64,000 nt of DNA. It comes from Epiperipatus broadwayi. Lineage: Eukaryota; Onychophora; Udeonychophora; Euonychophora; Peripatidae. This document shows, one piece after another, positions 51,320 to 63,407 of the stretch. Within the stretch, counting starts at the first letter, position 1. Each line of letters starts with the position of its first letter. Where the stretch lies: assembly GCA_028023455.1 (NCBI GenBank), contig JAQFVV010006216.1, positions 1,491,445 to 1,555,444 of the forward strand. Reading direction: 5' to 3'. The notes beneath the pieces are model-generated. The model was not told the origin of the DNA. It did not search any database and was given only the letters and a program-made list of their open reading frames with translations. The position numbers and the translations under genes were made by a program.

Positions 51320-51364
51320 ATACATGTATCATTTAATTAAAGACTTAATTCATTTCTGTTCAGT

Positions 51365-51396
<32 letters not shown>

Positions 51397-52339
51397 ATTC
51401 TTCAAGCAATTAAAAAGCCCATTTACTTATTATAAGTAATTGTATTTATCAAATTGTCTTGAGAGAACTGTACAATAAATTTGGGAATAGGTATAATTAT
51501 ACTATTAATTTTTTTGAGATAAAAGACATGACACTCATAAAGTAAAGAAAACTATAGGTTTTACTTTTATCTTTTATAAACAATTTTTAGCTTTTTATTG
51601 ATTTCCATTACATGAAAATAAAATAAATACATTAAAGAAAAATAGAAATAAAATTAATATATATAAAAATGGTGATAATCAGAACTGGTCACTAGAGAGT
51701 GATTGTAGTCATTTCAAATTTCTCATCATCTGAATAAAGCTTTCAAAAATAAGAATCTGATTTAAAATATTAATAACACAAAATTCAACACAAGTTTAAA
51801 AAGTTCAAATAAGTAGCTGCATTGTAGATTTATTATTTATAAAAATATTCATATACTTATAAATATATATTTTTAATGTTTTACAATGTATTTCTGCAAT
51901 ATTAAGTTTCTTTCAAAAAGAAAATTATTGTACAGTTAATGACTATAGTTATGTAAGTCAAATAGGAAAGATATATTAGTTATTTAATGATATTAATAAC
52001 GTCAATTTATCAAGAAAATGTACAAAATAACTGCTGTCATTAATTATCTTTTATCATTTTCACTTGGGAAATAGATGAATTTGTTGACTAAAAGGTTTGT
52101 GATCAATTTTATGAGGACGTTTACAAAATGATATAGAAAAGTATTACATTGGTTTCAGATAACAAATGACTCTTTTTAAATCTTTAATATTTAATTAAGT
52201 AACAGATAGTTTAAAAATAAGAAAAAAATATCATTATACGTTTTAAATATATATATATTCTTATTAATTTGATCAAAATTCAATAAATAATTTTTCAATC
52301 ATAATTTAATATACTGTACAGGCTTATACACATCTGCAC
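51320..52339. other. AT-rich unassigned region
   Basis: A (TA)n tract at 51365-51392, then AT-rich sequence without a recognised gene. Confidence 0.45.
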
Positions 52340-52625
52340 ATATAATGTAGTATATCAGGGATTCAAACTCAGACTTTCACACGACCCTCAACTCTCCATG
52401 ACATCTCATATTGCTGACCCACCTGATCACCCACACGTTGAAAAGATAAATAATCACCAATACAAGTATTTCATGCTAAACCAGTAATCAGTTAGTCCAG
52501 ATTACTATCTCAAAACATATATACAATCAGTGCTCAACTTTATATTAAGATATCCAATCTTCATACTTAAATGGGCAGGCTTCAAACTACTCCAACCCAC
52601 AACTTTTCCACCATCCATTTCATTA
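52340..52625 (-). repeat. tRNA-like SINE copy, minus orientation
   Basis: On the minus strand it reads the same blocks as 54548-54785: GTATGAAGATTGG, CTTAATATAAAG, TGAGCACTGATTGTATAT, GGTCAGCAATATGAGAT, GGAGAGTTGAGGGTC and the B-box-like GAGTTTGAATCCCTGATAT. The order and the B box suggest a tRNA-derived SINE. It pairs head-to-head with the plus copy to form a large inverted repeat. Confidence 0.7.
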
Positions 52626-52869
52626 AAAATCTGATAATGGAACGTTCAATGCCGACGTTAGTGCCAATGTTGTCATCCTACTTATGTTGATGTTAGTCAT
52701 TTTGACCCCTCATGTACCAGAGAATAATCCATTTACATACATATGTGAGAGATGGGCAGACCTTTAAGAAACTATGTTTCAATATATAATTTATGTTTCA
52801 ATATGTAATTTAATACATTGTACAGGCTTACACACACCTGCACATATGATGTAATATGGCATTAACATG
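52626..52869. other. Spacer between inverted SINE copies
   Basis: It contains a direct repeat, TACA GGCTTACACACACC TGCACATAT-like, of bases near 52315-52345. No gene. Confidence 0.4.
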
Positions 52870-52957
52870 GGCTTTGAACATTCCATCATCAGATTTTCAA
52901 TGAAATGGATGGCTGAAGAGTTGTGTGTTGGAGTAGTTTGAAGACTATCCATTAAAG
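52870..52957 (+). repeat. SINE plus copy, left part, split by hAT
   Basis: It matches the minus-strand copy from CATTCCATCATCAGATTTTC to CCATTAAAG, ending in the target duplication CATTAAAG (52950-52957). The copy resumes at 54548. Confidence 0.75.
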
Positions 52958-53229
52958 AAGTGTCTCCCAACCTTTTTTGGCTCGCGTACCACTTGGTAGT
53001 ACATCACACTAAATTGTACCACTTCGTAAAAATGATTGTATTTCATAAAATTTATTATTGTGAGTGTATTATTTTATTTGCATTATAAATATTATAGGGT
53101 GACCATGTATGTATTCACATAACATAATGAGACAAATTACATTGAAACACGCCTAAACGTCATGCCGGATTATAAACTCACTGAAATTTTAAACTCACTG
53201 TATGTGTTTGTTCAAAGTTTCATATTTTT

Positions 53230-53700
53230 TCCAAAATAATTTATTAAAGATTACATTATTACATTAAAGGTTATTTGTTACATATTTTGTTCAAAGTGTT
53301 TTCTCATTCCTTCATTTGGTTTTCCTGAATTTGAGTCTGTTTTCTCTTTTTTTGGAGCATTTTGCTATTGGTTGGGCCATGGAGAGAATAAATCCAGCAT
53401 GTCCCAAGTCATGGTAAAAATAACCTCAGGGGTTATTAGGCTATCTCTTGTTCTTGTTTTCTTTATATTGTTTTGCATGAAGTTAATAGGATTAAAATTT
53501 TGACGCTTAAATACTAGCTTACATCTAGTAATCCACAATAGATGATCAAAAATTAACGAGAGTCTAATTTCTGGGTATGATCCTTTTCTGATACATTCTT
53601 TCAAATTAAATAATTTAGATTGATTTGCCTTGATCCGACTCATTATTTATCTACTATTTTGTCATATTTCGTTTACTAATAAATGGTTTTAATAAAAACA
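53230..53700 (-). mobile_element. LINE 3' end nested in the hAT
   Basis: The minus-strand frame 53643-53365 encodes a LINE C-terminal segment (HLLWITRCKLVFKRQNF, then a Lys/Thr-rich tail and TAA). It aligns in pattern with residues near the end of the LINE frame at 8964-9590. It is followed by a 3' UTR with an AATAAATTATTTT tail near 53240. The 5' boundary is unclear and no zinc knuckle remains. Confidence 0.6.
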
Positions 53701-53764
53701 CAAAATTATAAAAAAACAATTAATATATTTTCTTATCATAATCAAATATTTTTATAAAATAAAT

Positions 53765-54198
53765 TTAATGAGATCCTTGTGCTTGTTTCGAACAACATAA
53801 TTTTTTGAAATTTGGTTCAAAAGATGCGAGGTATACCCTTAAGTATACAGCTGCACTTATTTTTTAAAAAAAATATATGAAGAAAAAGCTCTTCCTACTA
53901 ATTCCGTACTAGTAAATGGTAATGATAATTTAAGAGCTTTCTCAGAAAGTTATTCACATTCTTTAATGTTTAACCAAAAATTAATTATATTGTGTCATTT
54001 GAATTCTACTTGTAAAGTTCTGTCACATGATAATTCTATTAAATTTTCTTTATACTTTATTGATAATGATGTAGCTTTTTCTAAATTTTCTGTATAGAAG
54101 GAATTTGAAATCCAATTATCATTTGTGTTTTCGGGTTTTGGAAAATATTCCATGAAAGACAATTTTAATCCTGTTAAATGTGCTATTATATTTCTCAT
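53765..54198 (-). pseudogene. hAT transposase C-terminal remnant
   Basis: The frame 54198-53995 encodes a LKLSFMEYFPKPENTNDNWI segment and a LIELSCDRTLQVEFK segment, hallmarks of the region before the dimerisation domain in FAM200/ZBED5-like hAT transposases. About 53800-53768 encodes LCCSKQAQGSH, the usual last residues of this family. Frameshifts break the link, and the N-terminal two thirds (BED finger and catalytic core) are missing, so it cannot transpose itself. Confidence 0.8.
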
Positions 54199-54547
54199 AT
54201 ATCTTGAGACAGACTAACCTTATTTGCAAACAAAAAAATATGTAGAGTTTTGAATACTTCAGGTTGATTGTTTTCAATACACTGTTTCCAAAAATCTAAT
54301 TTCTTAATCATACTTTCAATTTTATCATTAATATTAAAGGTCGTTATCAACTATTCATACTAACAACTTTACTGTATAATATTATTAATTAAAATAATTT
54401 TTATGAATTATAGGAAAAAAACGTTTCTATGATATTTTTATGATTTAATTTTTTTTATGTCTGCCATTATTGATTATTTTTTGTGTACCACGAACCAGCA
54501 ACTCGCTTATTATCAGTGGTACGTGTACCACAGGTTGAGTAACATTG

Positions 54548-54785
54548 CATTAAAGTATGAAGATTGGCTATCTTAATATAAAGCTGAGCACTGATTGTAT
54601 ATAGGTGTGAAGATAATAACCTGGACCAACTGATGATTGCTGGTTTAACAAGAAATACATATATAAGTGATTATTTATCTTTTTAACATGTGTGTGATTA
54701 GGTCGGTCAGCAATATGAGATAGCATGGAGAGTTGAGGGTCATGTGAAAGTCTGAGTTTGAATCCCTGATATAATTTATTATGAT
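54548..54785 (+). repeat. tRNA-like SINE plus copy, right part
   Basis: Resumes after the hAT. Contains TTAATATAAAGCTGAGCAC, GGTCGGTCAGCAATATGAG and the B-box-like GAGTTTGAATCCCTGATAT. Confidence 0.75.
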
Positions 54786-55185
54786 ATATATATATATAAT
54801 TAATAAAACAAGTCATAAATTTTGTAACTTGTTTTTAAGCTTGCATTTAAATGATCATTAGATGGAGCTTACCAATAGCTCTAAACGCAAGTTATAAAAT
54901 TTATGAATTGTTTTATTATATATATTGTACCAGTCAAAAAGAAGCCAACACATCAACAAACCCAAACTCAAAGTCGGATTCAAACTCAGAAAGTTCAAAC
55001 TGAATTCAAACCCAACTCAGAGCTCAGATCAAATCAATGGATGACATATATCGATGGTACATGACTATGCGCCAAGGAACTAGCTCAACAGATGATGATG
55101 ATTAATGAGACCCCTGATTTAACTCTAATGAAGTATAATAAAATAACTAAGAAACTCTATAAGTCAACTCATATATATATATATA
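54786..55185. other. Unassigned, with short AC-rich stretch and (TA)n
   Basis: A CAAACCCAAACTC-like, ACTCA-rich stretch at about 54950-55030 may be a degenerate short repeat. TATTGTACCAGTCAAAA at 54927 recurs near 62611 as TATTGTACCGGTCAAAA. (TA)n at 55170-55185. Confidence 0.4.
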
Positions 55186-57692
55186 TGTGTTCGGGTTGGA
55201 ATACAGACAGCGAGCATTAATATTAAAAATAATTATTGAATAAGAAAGAAAGTTAAAAACCAAATGTGTTAATAAAATGTTTAATAATAATAATAATTTT
55301 GTTCAACTTTTAGATTATGATATAGATTATCTCTAGTCTTTAAACGGAATTTATATTTACAATAAGAATGGCAGTCCTTATTATATGCCAATATGATTAC
55401 GCAATATTCTAGGAGAAATATATATATATATCTATGCCCCAACGAGGAAGTAAAAGTAGATAAAGGTATTTGGCTGTGACAGAAATTATGATTCAAATTC
55501 TAAAAGAAAGAATGTGAGATTTATTTTCACATTCGTAAATCAATTCACAAAGAGCAAGATACATGTTTAGGGCATAACTTTAATAAAATCAATTCATCAC
55601 GATTTACGAGCATGAGAGCGGGCTTTACTGGAACTGAGAAATAAACAGTACTGACGACTTATGAGCTATAAGAATAAATATGAAAAATAATGGCTTGTCT
55701 GTGATTTGAGAAAATAGCAGGGCACTTGTATTTGACAAGTCTTTGATGCCCTATATGAAGGATCCATAGAACATGGAAAACCAGGTTGGGTCGTAGCCTC
55801 GAACCTTTGGTGTTCCAAATATAAAACGAGCAAGTGAGGAAGTACTGTCTTCCTATGTAATTTAACGAACAGTAATATCACCGAGGACAAGCCTGTGAAG
55901 CAGGAGATGGCTCGCGTCAGCAACGTTCGGAAAAATGATGACTTGGTAATCATCTTTTAATTAATAAAACCCATTTTATATAAAGAATGCTCTATGTGAT
56001 GACCTGACCAAGTTGAATTAAAGTCAAACGAGCTTTAACTAAAAAGTACTTAATGCAATTATAGAATCATATTAATCATGCCCCAAACATCATGCTCTCC
56101 CTGAATATTAATACAGAAATACAAATTTAAATTAGAATTTGTTCACTTTATTCCCTTTATCAACCTTTAGCAAACATTTTAATATTATTAATGTGAATAA
56201 AGGAATATTATAAACTCAGTAAAGTGGCCAGAAGCATAGGTTAGAAATTGAGCTAATAATTTATTATTATTAACCATTAATAAAAATAGGAAAAATTGTA
56301 TAACTCCTTCAACTCGATAATTAATAGAACTGTATCCAATGAGTTCTAATGGGTAAGAATTACTATAAAAATTAATATAATGTTATTTAACAAGGCAAAC
56401 GCAACGAAGGAAATTATTATCGAGTTGAAGTTTTACTGGCATATAATTAAAAATAAACAACATTAATAAATCACACAATAAATATATATAATATAATAAA
56501 TGAACCGCCATCGTAAGAAAAGAGAAAGTTAACAAATATTAAATTTAAAGACTAGAGATTAAGATAGAGAATTACTACATCATTTAAAATAGCATTAATA
56601 AAAAGAAAATTTTATACAGATTTTTACATTAGGGAATGAGAAGAGCTTTTAACAGTACTTAATTTAAAGGTAGTGTAAAATAAAATTCGAAGACAGGCCA
56701 GAAAGTAGCGGTTCATATAAGAAAGATATTACTATTTCTTCATGGTTGGCTCCTTAGATTACACATGGCAGAGTCCAGTTGGATGAAACGTAGATGCGCA
56801 TTTTGGAAAATTATTTGAATGACATTTTGAAGGATTTCTCTAACGTTTTGGCAGCTTACGATTGGTATATGAATTTTTATATTGCAGCCACATTGAAGAT
56901 TTTCAGGGGACTTAAGGAAACGTAGTCAGACTCTTGAAGTTAAGCCTCCCACCATGGTTAAACACTATTTTACTTCATAATTTAACTGGGCGGCTTCTTC
57001 TCTAATGAAATATATATGGCTTCTCTTAATGAGGAATAATAGCTGCTTGGAAACTTTTCCTGGGCTCTTTATACTGTATCTGATGCCTTCAGGCTAGCGC
57101 TTCTTTCCTAATGAATCTTACAAAAATTTACTAGTTGTTTTTAGATACATTCCTTCGATAAGGCTTTCAAACTCATTAACTTGAATTCATTTTCTAATTA
57201 GACAATGAATTCTTAAAATCAGAAAATGATTTTAATTAGGAAATCCTTATCTTTTCTCTAATTAATAAAAACTTTACCCATTGTTTTTGGAAAGGGACAA
57301 TCTGAAAGCTTATCGAAAGAATGTAGCTTTTAATCACTAAAAATTTGAACAAACTATTTAAAGTAAAATAAAACATTTCTGACGCAATGAAACTTTAGAA
57401 CGAATATGTACATTTAAATATTTATAAATATATATGCACAATCCAGGCAGTTATAATATATATAAATTCATGAATAATTCTAACATGAATTTATTAATAG
57501 AAATGATTAGTTTAAATCTCAAATGAGTTAATTTTAACACACATTTATAATAGTTTTTCTTTAAGAAAACTAGCGTGGACTGAACGTATAAAGCCCCATT
57601 GCATCGGAAATTCAAGGTTAGTACAAGGGTTTGAAGTTGGCTACATGTGAAAGATCATGAAGCTAGGATCGAACTTAGATCCGACTGCTTCA
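55186..57692. other. (TA)n-bounded 2.5 kb segment, possible solo LTR
   Basis: It starts TGTGTTCGGG right after (TA)n and ends GACTGCTTCA right before (TA)n (57693-57714), as the LTR element at 40236 does. No coding region; a minus-strand frame of 95 codons at 55666-55953 matches no motif I know. GTATAAAG lies at 57586. Bases 57145-57170 and 57302-57327 form an inverted pair (TACATTCCTTCGATAAGG-like), a foldback of about 180 bases. A solo LTR is a guess; nothing proves it. Confidence 0.3.
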
Positions 57693-58969
57693 ATATATAT
57701 ATATATATATATATCAGTCCTCTGTATGGTATCTTTACCTTATCAAATGACTTTCTCATAATCACAGTGAAAAGACTAACATGCTCTGAGCAATCTAAGA
57801 CTTATCTTGATCATAGTATCACTGGTATTGGAATTGAATATCAAATTAAATATTTTTGCATAGAATTAAATATATATTAAAAAAAAATACCATTATAATG
57901 ATAATGAAAAAAATTCAGAAATAGATAAATATGATTTTATGCTTTTATGTGTAGGTCACTAGAAATAGACATCACTCACCAAAACAAATAATATATTATA
58001 TGCTCATATGTATAATAAATTGCATATAAAAAAATGGATAGGTAAGTTACATTTATTTTTATTTAAAAACAATCTTATAAGTATTTTATTAGATAATAAT
58101 GCCAAATCCAAATAGACCCATGATGTATTGACAAAAACAAATCAATGCAATTGACTTAAATGCCTTGCTTCCCCACTCATTTATTTAAGTAAAAGTTAAT
58201 CCAAAAACCTTTGGATCTTCAGTTCATCCCTTTACCATTGCTATAAACCATACAATGGATTTTTTTATTTTAATACTATCATTTTAAAAAAACCCTTATA
58301 TCATACATTAATAATATTAAAATAATAAAAAGAAAAATTATTGTCTGAATTGTTCACTTGAAAAGACCCATAGCTAGACAATTGTCAATATTGTTAAATG
58401 AAGATTTTGTGATTCTAAAAAGCATTTTGTCAAAAATGTCACAATAATAAATAATTATCTTTAGTCACAGATATCATAACTGTAAGATACTTAACAATAA
58501 TTTATTTTATTTATTTATTAAATACATATATTTCATATCCTTTTGAATCATGATATTTAACAGTTATTCAAAGAGAATATTGCTGAAAAGACATATTTGA
58601 GAGGATGATTTGGACATTTTATACATTGAAATACATTCTAGCAACAGTGTTGGTGAATGAAACAAGTTTAAAAAAAACAGTAGAATACATTTTTTAACAT
58701 TATATTTATGTAAACTATTAATTAAAAATTTTACATATATATATATATTAAATGTATACAAATATAAAAAATATGGAAATTTTCAAAAGGTTAAAAAAAA
58801 TATAAATAGAGAAAAAAATTTCAATTCTTTTGTTGCTGTTATCATTATCGTTGTTATTATTATTATCGTCATCAACATCTTTAAAAAGTACTTTCTTCCT
58901 TCTTTGATAAAAAATTGATTATATTTATTGACTTTTTTTTCTTTATCCATGTGTAATAACCAATGTTAA

Positions 58970-58971
<2 letters not shown>
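57693..58971. other. AT-rich unassigned region
   Basis: It opens with a (TA)n tract to 57714; another short one is near 58735-58748. No gene recognised. Confidence 0.45.
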
Positions 58972-59032
<61 letters not shown>

Positions 59033-59036
59033 CAAC

Positions 59037-59119
<83 letters not shown>
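58972..59119. repeat. (TAA)n microsatellite
   Basis: 148 bases of TAA repeat with one AACAACAAC interruption near 59028-59036. Confidence 0.97.
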
Positions 59120-59121
<2 letters not shown>

Positions 59122-60394
59122 CAATAAAATATTAAATTATTACACAGAAATCAGAACTATAAGTACAAAGCTGTCTGACATTATGTGTGGCTCACAGCAA
59201 TTATGTATACACATAATTCTTTCATTTTTAAACAACTTTGAAGATTGAGAGAGAATTAACCAGATTTGTATGTATATTTTGCATTGTGCAATTTTTAATT
59301 TTTTACTCTCATTATTTCAAACATATTTCTAAATGTATTTGGGTATCTTAGTAGGTTGTGATTGTAAATAAATTTGCATCTTGTAGACCATATTACACAT
59401 AGAACAAAAATGCTGGCACATACATGTAAAAAAAGCCTTTACTAAAATTTTCAAAGAGATATTTAATATTTATCGATATTTTTATTTTGAATATAGCTGT
59501 TATCTTAGTCCTGATGTTGTCAAGACTGAGATTCCATTTCTGATTCTTTTTTTTTTAAGATTACAGAAATCATCATATATAAATTCTCTTTTTATATGTT
59601 AAATTCCTTTATTATTAAACCAAAGCTCATAAATATCTGAATATTTTTTTTCTATATTTTTAAAAATGTGTTTGTAAGTTTACATTTACAAAAAAATCGA
59701 AAAACATAGGCTGAAATGACCATTATGTAAATTTGTAATATGGTTTTTTAATTGTCAAATATGGATTTTTCATGACACTGTGTGGATGAGTATAAAAATG
59801 AATGAGTCATTTATTTTTGGAACAGAATAAATAAGATTTTATACTTCAAATAACAAGTCTATTAGAAATTTCAAATAACCAATAATTGAAAGTGGTTTGA
59901 CTGTTGGTGTGATTTTATTAAAAGGTAGTTCAAGGTTAGGTAATAATCCTGCATATGCTGAGATGGTAAGTGATTTTTGAATTCTAAATAGGTGTATCAA
60001 ATGCAGCCTAAGGCCATTATGTGATAATGAGCATTGATACCTTCAAACTGAAATTGCCATAATTTTTTTTATCCCAGAGAAATTTTTTAAGTAGGTAAAA
60101 ATAATCCTTAATAAATTTCTATTTAAATATTATAATAAATATATATGACAATTAGAATACTGTACAATGAGACCTTACCAAGAAAGAGAGGAAGTGGCAG
60201 AGAGAGGGGGAGAAAGGGAGAGAGGAAAAAAGAAAGAGGGAAGAGAGAGACAGCTAAGCATTCCCTCAAAGTATTCTTTACTACTGGATTCTATTTAAAT
60301 TAGCCATATCATCCATATAATCAACATATTTAATACCGGTCTTAAGGCTTGACATATATATAAAAATTAAAAGTATACAACTAAACTAATCAAT
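59120..60394. other. AT-rich unassigned region with GA-rich tract
   Basis: A purine-rich GAGAGG tract lies at about 60181-60252. No gene recognised. Confidence 0.45.
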
Positions 60395-60970
60395 AAATAA
60401 TCAAAATTACCGCAAATTCAAAACTCATCCAGACTATCCAAAAAATATAAACTCTAAATCACTGTCAATGTTTTCAGTTCTACAAGCAGACTTCTCAAGT
60501 TTAAAGAATTACAAAATAACAACATATTTAAACTAGACATTACCCACATTCCACTTACTTCCCATTCACTCTTAATATTAAAATAACTTTTAAATAAGTT
60601 AATTGCTTTAGAATTATAAATTTGTAATAATAAATATTCTGTAATTCTTCTTTTTATTTCATTTCTCTCAAAGAAGACAACTTTAGCTTCATCAAAATTA
60701 ATAGTTTGAGCTTAAACAAAAGAATAAAGGTACATAAAAGTAAGGTTAGAAATAAATATTTTAATTCTGCTGAAGCAATTAACTTATTAAAAATTTCTTT
60801 TAATACTAAGTGGAATTGTGGGTAATAGGTAGTTTAAATATGTTGTTATTTTGTAGTTCTTTATACTTGAAAAGTCTGCTTGTAGCAGTTAAACCATTGG
60901 TAGTGATTTAGAGTTTTATAATTTTTGGCTAGTCTAGTTGAGTTTTGAATTTAGGGTAATTTTGATATAT
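60395..60970. mobile_element. Foldback element with ~225-bp arms
   Basis: CAAAATTACC...AATTCAAAACTCA, CTCTAAATCACT, ACAAGCAGACTT, ACAAAATAACAACATATTTAAAC and ATTACCCACA...TTCCACTTA at the left all reappear inverted at the right; the arms extend inward to AATAAGTTAATTGCTT. The loop is only about 100 bases. No coding capacity. Confidence 0.85.
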
Positions 60971-60973
60971 ATA

Positions 60974-61005
<32 letters not shown>

Positions 61006-61012
61006 TGTGTGA
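60962..61012. repeat. (TA)n(TG)n microsatellite
   Basis: TA repeat passing into TG with one GGG interruption, between the foldback and the next array. Confidence 0.9.
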
Positions 61013-62200
61013 AAATAATATCCATTAAATAGAGAAACACTTTAACTTTTGATGTTACCAAAAAACTACTAATTACTAGTAATTGAAATTCCTGAGGCAA
61101 AGCAAGTTTTTCTCATATAATAAGCTATTTTGTTGGGGTCATTAAAACAATAGAGGTTCTCTTTTACTTTAAACTCAAATAGCTATTTTTTATAGGTGTG
61201 AAAATGTGAAAGTCTAAGAACTTTTTTGACATTTTGCAAATAACATTTTTAATGTCTCCAGAAAGTTATATATGTTGAATTAAATATTTATATGGATTTT
61301 TATATAGATAAGAGGAAATAAGAGAAACACTTTAACTTTTGATATTACTAAGAAACTCATTGCAATTCCTGTGGCAAAGCATGTTTTTCTCATAGCATTT
61401 TTGTTGTGGGTCTTTAAAGCAAAGGGGGCCCTCTTTTACTTTAAACCCATGTTACTGCATGAATTCAAATCCAGAAAGCTATTTATTGTAAGTGTGAGAA
61501 TGTGAAAGAATAACATATTTCTTGACTGTCTGCAGTAAATGAATATTATCTCATATCTATATAATAAAATCTATATACATATTTAATTCAACATATATAA
61601 CTCTCTGGGAAAGTTAAAAATATTATTTGAAGAATATCAAGAAAGATGTTATTCTTTCACAATCTCAGAATTATAACAAATAGCTTTCTAAGTTTAAATC
61701 CATATAAAAACTTGGATCTAAAGTAAAAGAAAACCCCTTTTGCTTTAAAGCCCCCCCCCCCCCAAAGAGCTATTATGAGAAAAACTTGCTTTGCCTCAGA
61801 AACTGTCAATTAATAATAATTGATAGTTTCTTAGTAACATCAAAAGTTAAAGTGTTTCTCTATTTAATGAATATTATCTCCTCATATCTATATAATTAAA
61901 TCCATATAAATATGTAATTCAATATATACAACTCTCTAGAGAAATTAAAAATATTATTTGCAGAATGTCAAAAAAGATATTATTCTTTCACATTCTCATG
62001 CCTATAATAAATAGCTTTTGGAGATTAAATCCATATATTGAGTTTAAAGTAAAAGAGGACTCCTTTTGCTTTAAAGATGCACAACAAAAATCTATTATGA
62101 GAAAAACTTGCTTTGCTTCAGAAATGATCAATTAGTAGTAAATTGACAGTTTCTTAATAACATGAAAAGTTAGTGTTCTTTATTTAATGGATATTATCTA
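61013..62200. repeat. Mixed-orientation array of ~290-330-bp units (2 plus, 2 minus)
   Basis: Units A (61013-61310) and B (61311-61555) run plus; units C (about 61555-61885) and D (about 61886-62200) run minus. Shared blocks are GAAACACTTTAACTTTTGAT, GGCAAAGCA.GTTTTTCTCAT, CTCTTTTACTTTAAAC and GTGAAAATGTGAAAG. The array is one large palindrome with its axis near 61555. A poly-C run sits at 61751-61762. A solitary relative lies at 15316-15410. Confidence 0.88.
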
Positions 62201-62215
62201 CTCATAATATAGACA

Positions 62216-62527
62216 ATTATATATATATATACACACACATGATAACAATTAACCCTTAAGCTATCAACAATTTCAACCTGTTCTTACTTAATATATATAT
62301 ATGATATGCAATTTATTTTCAATAGTTTTCAGCAGAAGAGTTGATGTATACTGAGAAAAAAGCAACTTAATGGAGAATCTTGGAGTATTGAACAATTGGG
62401 CTTGAATGGAGGAGATATTACTAATTCAGAATTATATATGCGACTGTCCTGGAGTATATTTCTCAATATATAAAGATATGCTCTAGGATCAGTAGTGTCA
62501 GCAAGGGTGTTTCTCAGAATGTCTACA
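62216..62527. other. (TA)n(CA)n and unrecognised minus-strand frame
   Basis: A TA/CA repeat at 62216-62240 and a TA run at 62291-62302. A minus-strand frame of 84 codons (62583-62329) reads through the hAT-like end; its part below 62527 has fairly balanced codons but no motif I recognise. Confidence 0.35.
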
Positions 62528-62615
62528 GCAGGGGTGGTGAACCTCTGGTCCATAGGCCAAATCCCACCCTTGAAAACCTCCAATATAGCCCCTGGACATT
62601 TTCAGAACTGTATAT
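62528..62615 (+). mobile_element. Solitary hAT-like transposon end
   Basis: CAGGGGTGGTGAACCTCTGG, then CCATAGGCC, is very close to the common hAT terminus form (CAGGGGTGG.CAACCT..GG.CC). No matching inverted end or 8-bp duplication was found downstream, so this is a broken copy. Confidence 0.5.
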
Positions 62616-63349
62616 TGTACCGGTCAAAATTGTCTGTCCACATAACAAGATCTAGCATCTAAACAAAAGTACCTAGAGTCCAATCATGTGTGAAATACAT
62701 GTGTCAGAAACAATCATGAACTTTGCTCTGTATGCCCAGATTCCAGGTTCAATTACTTATGAGCAGCAAATCCGATGATACTAAATATTTAATTCACCAC
62801 AGGCCGATATCGCACATCAGAGAAACAAAGAGACTCAGGGAAAAATCATGACAAATGCGTATATACATTTTAAAACAAACAATCACTTATGCTTAACTTT
62901 AGTGGGATCGTATATCATTCCACAAATCATGACATTTAAAATTTAACTAAATCAATTAACTAAAGAATAAGCAATGATCATATGTTTAGTTTTAAAATTA
63001 TATTTAATAACGAACAAATAGAAATAAAAAAATCCATTTGAATTATATTAAATGGTGATTAGCATCATATTACAAATAAGTTATATTGTACCTACTCGCA
63101 CTTGAACATAAGTATTTACAAATAAGTTATGAAGAATTTTGATGTGGCATAATGACATTTCAATTAATCTAGCATATTTATAAAGTGTACAATTATAATG
63201 ATTCACCCGAATTACAAACGAAAACACAACCTTGACTGATCCCAGGATGGGTTACATAATTGTCAGTTAACTAACTGACCAAGCTATCATAAATTTAATA
63301 TATAAGAAAATAATTTTTAATAAAGATTTATTTACTTTATTTGCATGAC
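62616..63349. other. Unassigned region
   Basis: No gene recognised. The part at 62620-62860 is less AT-rich and holds AGGTTCAATTACTTATGAGC, a weak B-box-like string. Confidence 0.4.
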
Positions 63350-63407
63350 GAACGTATGTTGTATGTTGGATTATTTCTGAACGTATGTTGTATGTTGGAT
63401 TATTTCT
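63350..63407 (+). repeat. 29-base perfect tandem duplication
   Basis: GAACGTATGTTGTATGTTGG plus GATTATTTCT-type continuation occurs twice back to back (63350-63378, 63379-63407; first base differs). Confidence 0.9.

Larger units (their letters stand above)
52958..54547 (-). mobile_element. hAT transposon copy, 8-bp target duplication CATTAAAG
   Basis: CATTAAAG at 52950-52957 and again at 54548-54555 flanks a 1590-base element. Ends are inverted: AAGTGTCTCCCAACC...CGTACCAC at the left and, reverse complemented, CAATGTTACTCAACC...CGTACCAC at the right, close to the usual hAT start CAGTG. The orthologous minus-strand SINE copy lacks the insert, which confirms the boundaries. The transposase on the minus strand is mostly lost, and a LINE 3' end is inserted in it. 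Confidence 0.9.
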
